A stretch of DNA of 64,000 nt, from contig JAIUNY010000009.1 of NCBI GenBank assembly GCA_020161505.1, positions 50,410 to 114,409 on the forward strand, written 5' to 3'. A program made the position numbers and the translations under genes. The notes beneath the pieces were generated by a model that saw nothing but the letters and a program-made list of their open reading frames with translations, made no database searches and was not told the origin of the DNA. The first letter of the stretch is position 1. The number at the start of each line of letters is the position of its first letter. Shown piece after piece: positions 26,938 to 35,410 of the stretch. Source of the DNA: Armatimonadota bacterium (GTDB taxonomy: Bacteria; Armatimonadota; Fimbriimonadia; Fimbriimonadales; Fimbriimonadaceae).

Positions 26938-29534
26938 CGCGCGCGAGCCTCCATCGTTGATTCAAAGACGGATCGGACGGCGGCAAGGTGCGTCTCGAAC
27001 TCACGAAGCAGTTCGTTTGGGTCGGAGTGACCGAAGTGGGGAGCCAGTCGCGCCAGCTTCTCGGGGTTCTCAGTCATTACATCATCCGATATGCCCATCA
27101 ATGCCAGACGGTGGCGAAGGTGTGTCAAAAAGTGCCAAGCCTTTGCCAAGGTTGTCAAGTCCATCCGAGAAATCCAGCCTCGCTCCGCAAGCCAAGACAG
27201 GCGATCGTGCACCAGCAGAGGCAAATTCTCCGCCTCCGAGGATCCCGCCAAACTCATCAGTCCTATCTGCACAAGCCAGAGGATATCATCCATCGCCCCC
27301 GTGCCGAGCTTGATGTGGCGATTGCGCAGTGCCGGACTCACTCTTTCGCTTTCGATTCGGCGTTTCATCGCACGCAAGGAGGCAAAGCCATCGGCATCGA
27401 GCGTCAGCCCATAGGCCGCATGTTGAACCTCGCGGAGCACCGAGGCGTCCCCGGTGACCAATCGTGCTCGTCCGAGCGCGAATCGCTCCCACGGCTCCAT
27501 TTGCTCAGAGGCGTAGCGCACAAAACTCGTCATGGTGGCCACCAAGGGGCCAGAGCTTCCTTCGGGTCGCAACCGCAAGTCAATGCTCAAAGGAGAGCCC
27601 AAGGTGCGCAGCGATCGCACCTCTTGCAACAGTTGCCGCGCCCACTTCTCACGACCAGATACGTCCAAGGAATCTTGGGTGAAAATAATGATATCGCCAT
27701 CGGAGGAAAGGCTCCCCTCACGGGCTCCCAGGCTGCCGACGGCGACCACCGTGACATCCATCTCTCGGACTAAAACGCGGATCGCGGCATCAGAAAGCTC
27801 CGCGAATTCGCGGCTGAGGTCAAGAGTGGGATCGAGCACCCAGCGAGCTACCGCGCGCAACCAGCCACCCTGGATCAGCTTGGCCATCGCACCAGAATCG
27901 TATCGGCGCAGCATGGGAGCGAAGCGAACGTCCGCCGATTGAGCTTCCGCGATCTCGCCGCTGATCACCTGCTCAAGAATCCCGGTCGACTGCCCCAGCT
28001 GGCTCACAAGGGCCGGGGCTTCTCGAGTGAGAGTGTCCAGCCGGATGGCACTGGATTCATTCTCCGCGATCTGGGCAAGCAACGTCTCGCCGTGCGGGGC
28101 CACGCGGATCCATTCAAACTGCGCCGAGGAGGGGCCACCCGGCATCAGTTCGCCAAACGCCCGAGCATAGATCTCGCGAATCTGGCGACGCACGGCATCC
28201 AGAGTTCGCCGCAGCCCCACTCCGGTCGTTCCAAGTGATTCCGCGATGGCTTCCAGAGTCATCTCATCCTGCGGAAGCTCATGAGTTTGGGTGTTGCTCA
28301 CCAGCTGGCACCGATGTTCCAATTGACGCAGGAACCGGTATCCCTCCGCGAGGGCGGCCTCGTCTGCTTCGGTGAGTGCGGAGGCAGCGCGGAGCGCCCG
28401 GAGTGCGGGCATCGTGCCTCGAACCTGAGCGGCCTCTACTTTGTCACCGAGCAACATCTGCTGGATCTGAACCAAGAATTCGATGTCCCGAATCCCGCCC
28501 GAGCCTCGCTTGAGGTCGCCTTCGTGGGTCAACCCCTCTAGGCGCTGGCGCATCTTCAGGAGGTCACCGATCAGTTTCTCGCTGCGGTGACCTCGGAAGA
28601 TCGTGGTCTCGCGCATCGCGGCCCAGCGCGATTGAATCCCCTCATCCCCCAACACCACGCTCCGAATCAGGGCAAGATGCTCCCAGCTCTCGGCGTATCG
28701 GGCGTAGTAACTCTCCACGACGCGCATCCGGCTGACCAGCGGACCCTGAGTGCCAAAGGGGCGCAGCCGCAAATCGACCCGGTACAGGTCGCCGCGTCCC
28801 ATCCGATCGGCGAGCGCGGCTCGCCATTGCTCGGCGAACTTGGTCGCAGCTTTCTCCAGAGCTTCGTCGGCATCGTCCCGCAAAATCATCACCAGGTCAA
28901 TGTCCGACGAGTAGTTCAGCTCGTTGCCGCCCGCTTTGCCCATCGCGGCGACACTCACTGGGCAGGCCTCCGAGAGTCCGCGAGATGCCGCGAACTGACG
29001 CCACACCACATCTCGACTGATTTCCAGAATCGTCAAGGCTAGGGTTGTTAAACCCCTCCAAATCTCTTCCTGGTGTCTCAGATTCCCGAGATCCTGAGCG
29101 GCAAGCCGCAGGGTCAAGCGTTGCTTCAGCAGCCGCAATCGGTCGAGTCGATGGGCGTAGGAGATGGTGTGGTGGAGCAGCCCCTCGGCTTCATTCAGAA
29201 TGGCCTCGCGATCAAGCGGTGCCGAGACAACATCGGGCGAAATGATGTCGTGCACAAGGGCCGGATTCTGGATCAGCACATCGCTGAGGTGTTGGCTGGT
29301 GGAAAGCACAAGCCCCAACACCCGGGCCAGCGGCGGAACCGACCCCAGCTGAGCAAAAACCACTCCGGGGTTCGCCTGAGTCTCGATCAGGTGGCTCAAA
29401 CGGTTCAAGCCCACGAGCGGGTGCTTCGATCCCCGGAACATGGCCTCGATCGGCCCCGAAACATCCCGACCCACGCGGTGCGAGATGGCCTGGATCACCG
29501 ATTCGGGAGTCGGAAGCGGGGAAGGAGAGCTCAT
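26934..29534 (-). CDS. glnE: [Glutamine synthetase] adenylyltransferase-like protein
   Basis: An 866-residue GlnE-like protein (E. coli GlnE is about 946). Two nucleotidyltransferase cores are visible: N-terminal GKAGGNELNYSSDIDLV and C-terminal GSLGAREGSLSSDGDII, each with the paired Asp; between and after them are helical GlnD-UR-UTase-like regions. In the family one domain adenylylates and the other deadenylylates glutamine synthetase in response to nitrogen. Chosen ATG: MSSPSPLPTP. First gene of the operon that continues into plsY and lptD. Divergent from the lipoprotein gene, with 54 bp between the starts. Confidence 0.88.
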   Translation of the reverse strand: MSSPSPLPTPESVIQAISHRVGRDVSGPIEAMFRGSKHPLVGLNRLSHLIETQANPGVVFAQLGSVPPLARVLGLVLSTSQHLSDVLIQNPALVHDIISPDVVSAPLDREAILNEAEGLLHHTISYAHRLDRLRLLKQRLTLRLAAQDLGNLRHQEEIWRGLTTLALTILEISRDVVWRQFAASRGLSEACPVSVAAMGKAGGNELNYSSDIDLVMILRDDADEALEKAATKFAEQWRAALADRMGRGDLYRVDLRLRPFGTQGPLVSRMRVVESYYARYAESWEHLALIRSVVLGDEGIQSRWAAMRETTIFRGHRSEKLIGDLLKMRQRLEGLTHEGDLKRGSGGIRDIEFLVQIQQMLLGDKVEAAQVRGTMPALRALRAASALTEADEAALAEGYRFLRQLEHRCQLVSNTQTHELPQDEMTLEAIAESLGTTGVGLRRTLDAVRRQIREIYARAFGELMPGGPSSAQFEWIRVAPHGETLLAQIAENESSAIRLDTLTREAPALVSQLGQSTGILEQVISGEIAEAQSADVRFAPMLRRYDSGAMAKLIQGGWLRAVARWVLDPTLDLSREFAELSDAAIRVLVREMDVTVVAVGSLGAREGSLSSDGDIIIFTQDSLDVSGREKWARQLLQEVRSLRTLGSPLSIDLRLRPEGSSGPLVATMTSFVRYASEQMEPWERFALGRARLVTGDASVLREVQHAAYGLTLDADGFASLRAMKRRIESERVSPALRNRHIKLGTGAMDDILWLVQIGLMSLAGSSEAENLPLLVHDRLSWLAERGWISRMDLTTLAKAWHFLTHLRHRLALMGISDDVMTENPEKLARLAPHFGHSDPNELLREFETHLAAVRSVFESTMEARAR

Positions 29535-29575
29535 GGGGTGACCGGGCCTGGTTTGGCTCCGGTGCTTCCCCAGGA

Positions 29576-29581
29576 TACACT
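29576..29581 (+). promoter_or_regulatory. -10-like hexamer before the lipoprotein-MPG pair (leaderless candidate)
   Basis: TACACT, then 7 nt, then the ATG. A TTGGCT hexamer at 29553-29558 (17-nt spacer) is a fair -35. No SD. Confidence 0.45.
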
Positions 29582-29588
29582 CTGGAGC

Positions 29589-29993
29589 ATGAATCGGCGA
29601 TTCAGTCGCTCCCACCTGTGCGCCAGCGCGGTGCTGTGTCTCGGACTCCTCAGCGGGTGTGCCCCGCAAACCCTGACCGGAACCTGGAAAGCAAGCGACG
29701 GTCGGCCGCTCACCCTCATCCTGGACGAGGCAAAGAACGCCGAGATTGTCGTCGAAGCGATGGGACAGAGCATCAGCATCGTCGGCAAATACAAATTGGA
29801 ACAGAACCGCCTGGCGATCACGGATCTAAAGCTCAAGTTGGCGGGAGAGGCGGGAATGCTCAACATGGCAGGGATGCTCGGCACGCAGTTGCCCACCAAA
29901 GCCGATGCCACCCTGGGTTGGAAGAACAACGACGAAATTCTCCTCAGCGGCGACAAGATTCTGGAAGGAAGCTACCGAAGAGAAAAACAATGA
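29589..29993 (+). CDS. Small lipoprotein
   Basis: A 134-residue protein with a type II signal peptide and lipobox LLSGC (Cys24-25 region), then a compact beta-rich domain (GTWKASDGRPLTLILDE, ITDLKLKLAGEAG). No known family recognised. The stop is fused to the start of the mannose-1-phosphate guanylyltransferase gene (ATGA), so the two are translationally coupled, an unusual pairing of a lipoprotein with a cytosolic nucleotide-sugar enzyme. Confidence 0.75.
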   Translation: MNRRFSRSHLCASAVLCLGLLSGCAPQTLTGTWKASDGRPLTLILDEAKNAEIVVEAMGQSISIVGKYKLEQNRLAITDLKLKLAGEAGMLNMAGMLGTQLPTKADATLGWKNNDEILLSGDKILEGSYRREKQ

Positions 29994-31054
29994 GTTTTCA
30001 GCGGCAAGCCTTCATCATGGCAGGAGGCTCGGGCGAGCGATTTTGGCCCGTCTCCACCTTCCAACGCCCCAAGCAGTTCCTTAAACTGGCTTCACCGGAG
30101 GCCACTCTGCTTCGCCAAAGCGTTGATCGAGCCGCCGCCTGCGTCGGGCTGAACCAGACTCATATCGCCACCGGGCGACATCTTGTCGATCCCTCCCAGG
30201 CCGAGTGCCCCGACCTCACGCCCTCCCAGATTCTTGCCGAGCCCGCCAAGCGCAACACGGCAGGATGCCTGATCTGGGTGGCAGCGAACATCATCGCCCG
30301 CAACCCAGATTCCTGGGCGACGACCAGCGTGGCGATTCTGACGGCCGATCAGCGAATTTCGCCGGAATCGGAGTTCACCGAGACGGTTCGGCGCGCCATG
30401 GAGGCCGCCGAGGCTCACGGCACCATTGTCACGATTGGCATTCGGCCCGATCGCCCCGAAACCGGATTTGGCTACATCGAACTCACCGAGGACTCTGCGC
30501 CTGGGCATGTCCAGCCAATCGTCCGATTCCGAGAAAAACCGGATCGCGCCACTGCCGAAGAGTTTCTCGCCTCTGGTCGATTTCTGTGGAACTCTGGAAT
30601 GTTTTTCTACACAGTTCCGACGTTTTTGGCCGAGCTTGAACAAGCTCAACCCGAGATGGCCCGCGCGACGAGAGAAATCGCCGCATGCCTCGCCGCCGGA
30701 GATGAGCCGGGGGCGGTCGCGATCTTCGAGAATCTTCCGAGCATCTCCATCGACTTTGCTGTGATGGAAAAGTCGAGCCGTGTCGAAGTGGTTGAGGCCA
30801 CTTTCACCTGGGATGACCTAGGAAGTTGGGATGCCATCGCGCGGAGTTACTCCCCCGATGAGCATGGCAATGTCGCCCTTGGCAGTCATCGAACCATCGA
30901 AGCGAGCGGGAACATCGTCTACGTGGATCAGCCGGAGACGGAGGTTTGCTTGCTGGGAGTGGAGAATCTTGTCGTCGTGGTTTCCGGTGGCAAAGTGTTG
31001 ATCTGCACCCCGGATCGCGCCCAGGAAGTGAAGAAGTTTCTCAGCCCAGCCTGA
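29990..31054 (+). CDS. manC: Mannose-1-phosphate guanylyltransferase
   Basis: A 354-residue nucleotidyltransferase that forms GDP-mannose. It has the signature FIMAGGSGERFWPVS, RPKQFLKL, EPAKRNTAG, RPETGFGYIE, FLWNSGMF and SIDFAVMEKS, followed by WDDLGSWDA and a short C-terminus. The C-terminal isomerase cupin of bifunctional ManC is absent, so it is the guanylyltransferase alone. The ATG overlaps the lipoprotein stop. It would feed GDP-mannose to the glycosyltransferases nearby; it is convergent with the HAD phosphatase gene (14-nt overlap). Confidence 0.92.
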   Translation: MSFQRQAFIMAGGSGERFWPVSTFQRPKQFLKLASPEATLLRQSVDRAAACVGLNQTHIATGRHLVDPSQAECPDLTPSQILAEPAKRNTAGCLIWVAANIIARNPDSWATTSVAILTADQRISPESEFTETVRRAMEAAEAHGTIVTIGIRPDRPETGFGYIELTEDSAPGHVQPIVRFREKPDRATAEEFLASGRFLWNSGMFFYTVPTFLAELEQAQPEMARATREIAACLAAGDEPGAVAIFENLPSISIDFAVMEKSSRVEVVEATFTWDDLGSWDAIARSYSPDEHGNVALGSHRTIEASGNIVYVDQPETEVCLLGVENLVVVVSGGKVLICTPDRAQEVKKFLSPA

Positions 31055-31616
31055 TCTTTTCGAAGGCTTCGCGCACCTGATCGTGGAGATTTCCTCCGGA
31101 GAATCGTAAGGCGTGGAGCCCTGCGCCTTTTGCCGCTTCGAGGTCGGTGAGCTTGTCGCCGACCATCAGGCTGCGGGAGGGATCCAGCCCCAGGCGCTCC
31201 ACCGCATAGCGCACCAAGCGCGGATTGGGCTTGCGGCCGGTGCAGCTCTCCTCCGGCGCATGGGGGCAGTAAAGCAGGAGCTGAATCGGAACTTGCGTCA
31301 TCATCCACGAGGTGAGGACAAGGAAATCATCCTCCCGGTAAAGTCCCGCCCCAATCCCGCTTTGGTTGGTGACAATCGCGACAGGTATCTGCTCGGAACC
31401 TGCCCAAAACAAGAGTTCTTTCGCGCCGTCCACCCACTGAAAATCCATCGGATGGGCGACAAACTGCTGGTCGAGATTCAGCACCCCATCCCGATCCAGA
31501 ATCAGCCCGGGAACACCCATGCCGCGTTCTGCGAGTTCCACTGTCGCCGGGACTTCGCGGCACGAAACGACGTTCGCCAGCGCGGGTTGGGAAAAGTCGG
31601 GGCCTGATTCCTCCAT
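31041..31616 (-). CDS. HAD-IIIA phosphatase (GmhB-like)
   Basis: A 191-residue HAD hydrolase related to D-glycero-D-manno-heptose-1,7-bisphosphate 7-phosphatase. The nucleophile motif LILDRDGVLN (Asp41/Asp43), TNQSGIG, KPNPRLVRYA and GDKLTDLEAAKGAG are all present. The zinc loop is YCPHAPEESCTGRKP, missing the last Cys of the usual CxHx(5)CxC. An N-terminal extension of about 30 residues precedes the catalytic core. Role in heptose or mannose-phosphate metabolism is likely but substrate is uncertain. Confidence 0.78.
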   Translation of the reverse strand: MEESGPDFSQPALANVVSCREVPATVELAERGMGVPGLILDRDGVLNLDQQFVAHPMDFQWVDGAKELLFWAGSEQIPVAIVTNQSGIGAGLYREDDFLVLTSWMMTQVPIQLLLYCPHAPEESCTGRKPNPRLVRYAVERLGLDPSRSLMVGDKLTDLEAAKGAGLHALRFSGGNLHDQVREAFEKIRLG

Positions 31617-31701
31617 GCGGTGATCCAAATCTGGGGCGAGCCCCGTCTATAAGTCAGGCAAAGAATACCGAGATACCCCGCTTTTTGCTTGGGTTTTGAA
31701 C

Positions 31702-31732
31702 CTAACAAACCAACAATTCAAGCTAACAAACC
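31702..31732 (+). promoter_or_regulatory. Two direct repeats upstream of the Wzz/kinase gene
   Basis: CTAACAAACC occurs at 31702-31711 and again at 31723-31732. The 21-bp period is two helical turns, which is typical of sites for a dimeric or cooperative regulator on one face of DNA. They lie 42-72 bp before the Wzz/kinase ATG. Function inferred only. Confidence 0.4.
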
Positions 31733-31773
31733 GGGTATCATCCGAGTTCGCCCGAAGGGACGATTGAGACATC

Positions 31774-33864
31774 ATGACGACTGCTGAACAAGAACTTCAG
31801 TCCTGGCAGACGCCGGAATACAGCAACGCTGTAACGATCGGCGAATTTTTCCGGACAATCAAACGGAACCGGATCGTTTTCTGGACGACCCTCATCCTGG
31901 TTCTTCTCATCGGGGTCGTGGCCTCGTTGGTCATGCCGAAAGCCTACGCCGCGGCCGCAGAGGTTCTCGTAGAAGGTGCGGGTGCCAACGGCATCAGCCC
32001 CTCGCCTGAGAACATCATGGGCGACCTGACGGTGGCTGGCTCCGCTTATCCGCTCACCACTCAGGTCGAATTGCTTCAATCGCAAACCGTGTTCTACCGC
32101 GCGCTCCAGCAGTCGGGAATCCCTGAGCCGCGCACCCTCGAAGAGCTCGAAGCTCTGCCCAAGGTCTTTGTTCGACAGAAAGAAGAATCCAACATCTTCG
32201 TCATCACCATCGAAGGCGAAAACCGCGAACAAGTGACGGAAATGGCGAAGAACTATCCGTCGGTCTTTAAGGCCTACGCAGATAGCTTCCGAAACGACGC
32301 GGCCACCCGCGCTCGAGACTTTGTCACCAACCGACTTCAAGAAGAACGAGGCGCTCTCGCTCAAGCCGAGCAAGAGTTCTCTAACTTTAAGTCGCAGAAC
32401 CGCGTTGTCGATTCCGGCACCGAGCTCGAGTTCCGACTCAACATGCTCTCCCAATCGGAGAGCGCCCTCAGCGACGCCGAGGCCCGTCTCGCCTCCGCCC
32501 GCAGCACCTCCAACCGACTCCGAAGTGAGCTCGGGGGAACCCCCAAGGTTCGTGAGCGAGTCAACGACTTTGCCAACCGACAACTCGTCATTGAAAACGA
32601 AACGCGACTGGCGGCCCTCCGCACCCAGCGCGCCGCGCTTCTGGAAACCTATCTGACCAGTGCGCCGCAAGTGAAGGAGCTTGACAACCAGATCGCCGAG
32701 CAAGAGAAGTTTCTCACCGACCTGAAAAAGCAGCTTCCGGATACGGTGCAAGAGTCGAACCCCGAATGGGACGTCGCCCAGCGCCGCATGAGCGAAGCGA
32801 TGAGCGAGCTCGACGCCGCAGAATCGCGAGCCCGCGAACTCCGCGCCCTCACCGATCAGCGCAACGAGCGACTGAACCAACTCGCCGGACTCAGCCGACA
32901 GCAACGAGAAATCGAGCGACGAATTGCCACCCACACGCAGTCCATTGCGAACCTCAACGAACTTGAGGATCGAACGAAGCTCCGGGTCAACGAAATCAAG
33001 AGCTCGGTGACCCAGCTCAACGACAGCGTTTTCGCCCGACAAAGCCGCCCGAACTGGCTGATCAACATGACGATCGCCGGTGTGCTTGCCCTCATCCTGG
33101 GCACGGTCTTCGCCCTGGTGCGAGATTCCGTCCAAGACAAGGTCAACAACAAGGGCGAAGCCTATGCGCTCTCCGGTCTGCCGCTGCTCACGCACATCCC
33201 CGACCGAAGCCGGGCCAAGCATCCTCTGATCACCAACCCCCAAACCAACCTCGCTTTCGAGGCCTACCGGGTGTTGCGTTCAGCGGTCTCGCTCTATGCC
33301 CAGCGCATCGACATGAAGTCGCTGACGATCACCAGCACCCTGCGAAGGGAAGGCAAGACCGTCGTCGCTTCCAACCTGGCCGTGGCCTACGTGCTCAATG
33401 AGCAAAAGACCATCCTGGTCGACGCCAACCTCCGAAACCCGGCTCTGCACACCCTCTTTGGATTGCAAGCGAAGCCTGGCCTCGGAGATGTTCTCCTCGG
33501 CAACGCGACCCTCGACGAAGTGATCCAACCGACCTCGGTGGACAATCTCTTTGTCGTCACGGTTGGCACGATCCCCGCCAACGCGACCGAAGCCATCGGC
33601 TCGGCGCGGATGAAGGAGATTGTCGAACAACTGGAAGCTCGATCCGACATGGTGATCTTCGATGCGCCGCACCTCGCCGGTCTTGCCGACGCTCCGTCGC
33701 TTGCATCCATCACCGATGCCGCCCTTGTGGTCACCCACATCGGCAAGCCATCCAAGACCGAATTCAAGGAAGCCATGGGACTGCTCGAAGCATCCTCCCC
33801 GGCCCTCCTCGGTATGGTCGAAAATCGTGTGAGTCGCAAAGATGCTCACATCGGCAAGAACTAA
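31774..33864 (+). CDS. Wzz/BY-kinase fusion (polysaccharide co-polymerase)
   Basis: A 696-residue inner-membrane protein. Residues about 1-440 are a Wzz-type chain-length determinant with two membrane helices (about 34-54 and 427-447) flanking a long periplasmic coiled coil. The C-terminal part (about 490-690) is a bacterial tyrosine kinase domain of CpsD/Wzc type with Walker A' ILVDANLRNP and Walker B MVIFDAPH. Its Walker A is STLRREGKT, where family members have a PGEGK-type loop, and no C-terminal tyrosine cluster is seen, so kinase activity may be lost or altered. Expected to control polymer length with the adjacent ligase/polymerase. Confidence 0.88.
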   Translation: MTTAEQELQSWQTPEYSNAVTIGEFFRTIKRNRIVFWTTLILVLLIGVVASLVMPKAYAAAAEVLVEGAGANGISPSPENIMGDLTVAGSAYPLTTQVELLQSQTVFYRALQQSGIPEPRTLEELEALPKVFVRQKEESNIFVITIEGENREQVTEMAKNYPSVFKAYADSFRNDAATRARDFVTNRLQEERGALAQAEQEFSNFKSQNRVVDSGTELEFRLNMLSQSESALSDAEARLASARSTSNRLRSELGGTPKVRERVNDFANRQLVIENETRLAALRTQRAALLETYLTSAPQVKELDNQIAEQEKFLTDLKKQLPDTVQESNPEWDVAQRRMSEAMSELDAAESRARELRALTDQRNERLNQLAGLSRQQREIERRIATHTQSIANLNELEDRTKLRVNEIKSSVTQLNDSVFARQSRPNWLINMTIAGVLALILGTVFALVRDSVQDKVNNKGEAYALSGLPLLTHIPDRSRAKHPLITNPQTNLAFEAYRVLRSAVSLYAQRIDMKSLTITSTLRREGKTVVASNLAVAYVLNEQKTILVDANLRNPALHTLFGLQAKPGLGDVLLGNATLDEVIQPTSVDNLFVVTVGTIPANATEAIGSARMKEIVEQLEARSDMVIFDAPHLAGLADAPSLASITDAALVVTHIGKPSKTEFKEAMGLLEASSPALLGMVENRVSRKDAHIGKN

Positions 33865-33882
33865 TCGGCCCTTTCAGTCGCC

Positions 33883-35229
33883 ATGAAACCGAACGCTCTG
33901 CCCAGGAACACTGCTGAAAAGCTAGTTCCTGGGCCGTACGTTCGGGGCGAACTCGGATCGGTTCGTAACGCCGAAACCCTGGTGAACGTCGTCCTCGCGA
34001 CGCTGTTCGCCGGGATGCCGCTCTTCTTCATCCTCATCACCTACCTTCGCCAAGACCCTGAGCTGGTCTTCGTCGGCGTGTGGGCCATCGTGGGGATCTT
34101 CGCGATCTTTGCCGAGTACAGCATCCGCGCCCGGAAGGGAATCAACGCCTTCCAGTTCTGCGCTCTGCTGCTGCCGGTCATTGGAATTCCTGGTCTGCTG
34201 ATGCAGCGGCCCAGTCTCACCATTCTCGCCCTCACCTTGGGTTATCTCCTCGTTTTGTTCCTGCGGATCATTTCCGTGTTCATCACGATCCCCAAGTTGA
34301 TGGAGACGCTCAAAACGCCACCAACAGAAATCCTCCTGTTCTGGCTCATCACGAGTTGTCTCATCGTCTCCGCGAGTACCAACCTGTTTTATCTCGGCAA
34401 CGGGTTCCACATCCTCCGAAGCACTCGGGGTGCCTTCCCCAACTGGCTCCACCCGAACAACGCGGCGATCTACGGAGGACTGCTCATGGTTCTCCCGCTC
34501 ATCAAAGAGCGGATGAACACCTGGATGCGGCCGCTGATTATCCTTTGCGGCTTTTACACGGTTCTCGTCACCCAGAGCCGGGGCACCCTTGTGGCTGCGA
34601 TTGGCTGCATCTTGCTCATCATGTTCCTGAAGTTCGCCGAGAATCCTCAGAAGTATTCTCTGCGAGCCTTCGCGCTTCTCGTAAGCGGCGGCCTGATCAG
34701 CATCGTCTTCGGCGCGGTCATTCCGGATATTCCGGTGATCAAGAACATGCTTGATCGAACCACGGAGACCGACGACCCCACCGCCGGTCGCCTCCTGATT
34801 TTCGAGCGCATGTTGGAGGTCTGGCGAGATTCGCCGGTGGTTGGCTACGGCTTCCGATCCGGTGGTATGGACAACGGATTTGTCTCGATTACATTCCAAA
34901 CCGGACTGGTCGGGCTCGTTTTTTACCTCTCCTTCTGGGCGGCCATCCTGTTCCGCGCCGTGTACATCTATCGCAACGGCAATCAAATGGGCCGTCTTCT
35001 GGCGCGATTCATCTTCGTCACGGCGACCTTCCTCTTCCTGCGTGCCTTCATCGAGAACACGCACCTGCTCCAGCTCACCGACGTTGTCTCGAATGCTTTC
35101 TGCATTGCGGCTGGCCTCTCCTTCCTGATGAAGGCAGAGCCGAAGCGAACCTCCGGTGTTGCGCGAACGCACTTGCAGATCCGCGCCCCGAAGGCCGATC
35201 CCGCTCCCACCCCGGCTCCCGTCGAATAA
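33883..35229 (+). CDS. O-antigen ligase/polymerase family membrane protein
   Basis: A 448-residue protein with about ten transmembrane helices. The large periplasmic loop contains LRSTRGAFPNWLHPNNAAIYG, and a later segment TQSRGTLVAA carries the conserved Arg; ERMLEVWRDSPVVGYGF is the typical WaaL/Wzy signature. Such proteins join undecaprenyl-linked repeats (polymerase) or transfer polymer to a lipid core (ligase); the sequence cannot separate the two. It lies 18 nt after the Wzz/kinase gene, so the two form an operon. A hydrophilic Pro-rich tail ends the protein. Confidence 0.87.
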   Translation: MKPNALPRNTAEKLVPGPYVRGELGSVRNAETLVNVVLATLFAGMPLFFILITYLRQDPELVFVGVWAIVGIFAIFAEYSIRARKGINAFQFCALLLPVIGIPGLLMQRPSLTILALTLGYLLVLFLRIISVFITIPKLMETLKTPPTEILLFWLITSCLIVSASTNLFYLGNGFHILRSTRGAFPNWLHPNNAAIYGGLLMVLPLIKERMNTWMRPLIILCGFYTVLVTQSRGTLVAAIGCILLIMFLKFAENPQKYSLRAFALLVSGGLISIVFGAVIPDIPVIKNMLDRTTETDDPTAGRLLIFERMLEVWRDSPVVGYGFRSGGMDNGFVSITFQTGLVGLVFYLSFWAAILFRAVYIYRNGNQMGRLLARFIFVTATFLFLRAFIENTHLLQLTDVVSNAFCIAAGLSFLMKAEPKRTSGVARTHLQIRAPKADPAPTPAPVE

Positions 35230-35350
35230 GTCGGGCACCCGGAGTCGTCTGACTCGCCCCCTTGCGTTGTCGGTGTCACTGAGGATACGCCTCGATACGA
35301 GCCTTCGAACGCGAGAAGAGATCACTTCTTGGCGCGGTAAGGGGCCCGCG

Positions 35351-35390
35351 CATGATAAAGCCCCGGAGGCGTTCCTCCGGGGCTTCATCT
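35351..35390. terminator. Intrinsic terminator between convergent operons
   Basis: A perfect 11-bp inverted repeat (35359-35369 with 35374-35384, 4-nt loop). A T-rich tail follows on the plus strand and a weaker one (TTAT) on the minus strand. It lies between the O-antigen ligase gene and the EpsI gene. Confidence 0.75.
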
Positions 35391-35410
35391 TGAATCGAGT
35401 CGGTTGGTGA

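Noticed and set aside
31738..33243. 501-codon minus-strand open frame opposite the Wzz/kinase gene
   Set aside because: Shadow of the coding strand, whose Wzz and kinase motifs are recognisable.
33922..35388. 488-codon minus-strand open frame opposite the O-antigen ligase
   Set aside because: Low-complexity charged translation, no start signal, and it covers the terminator; shadow of the real gene.
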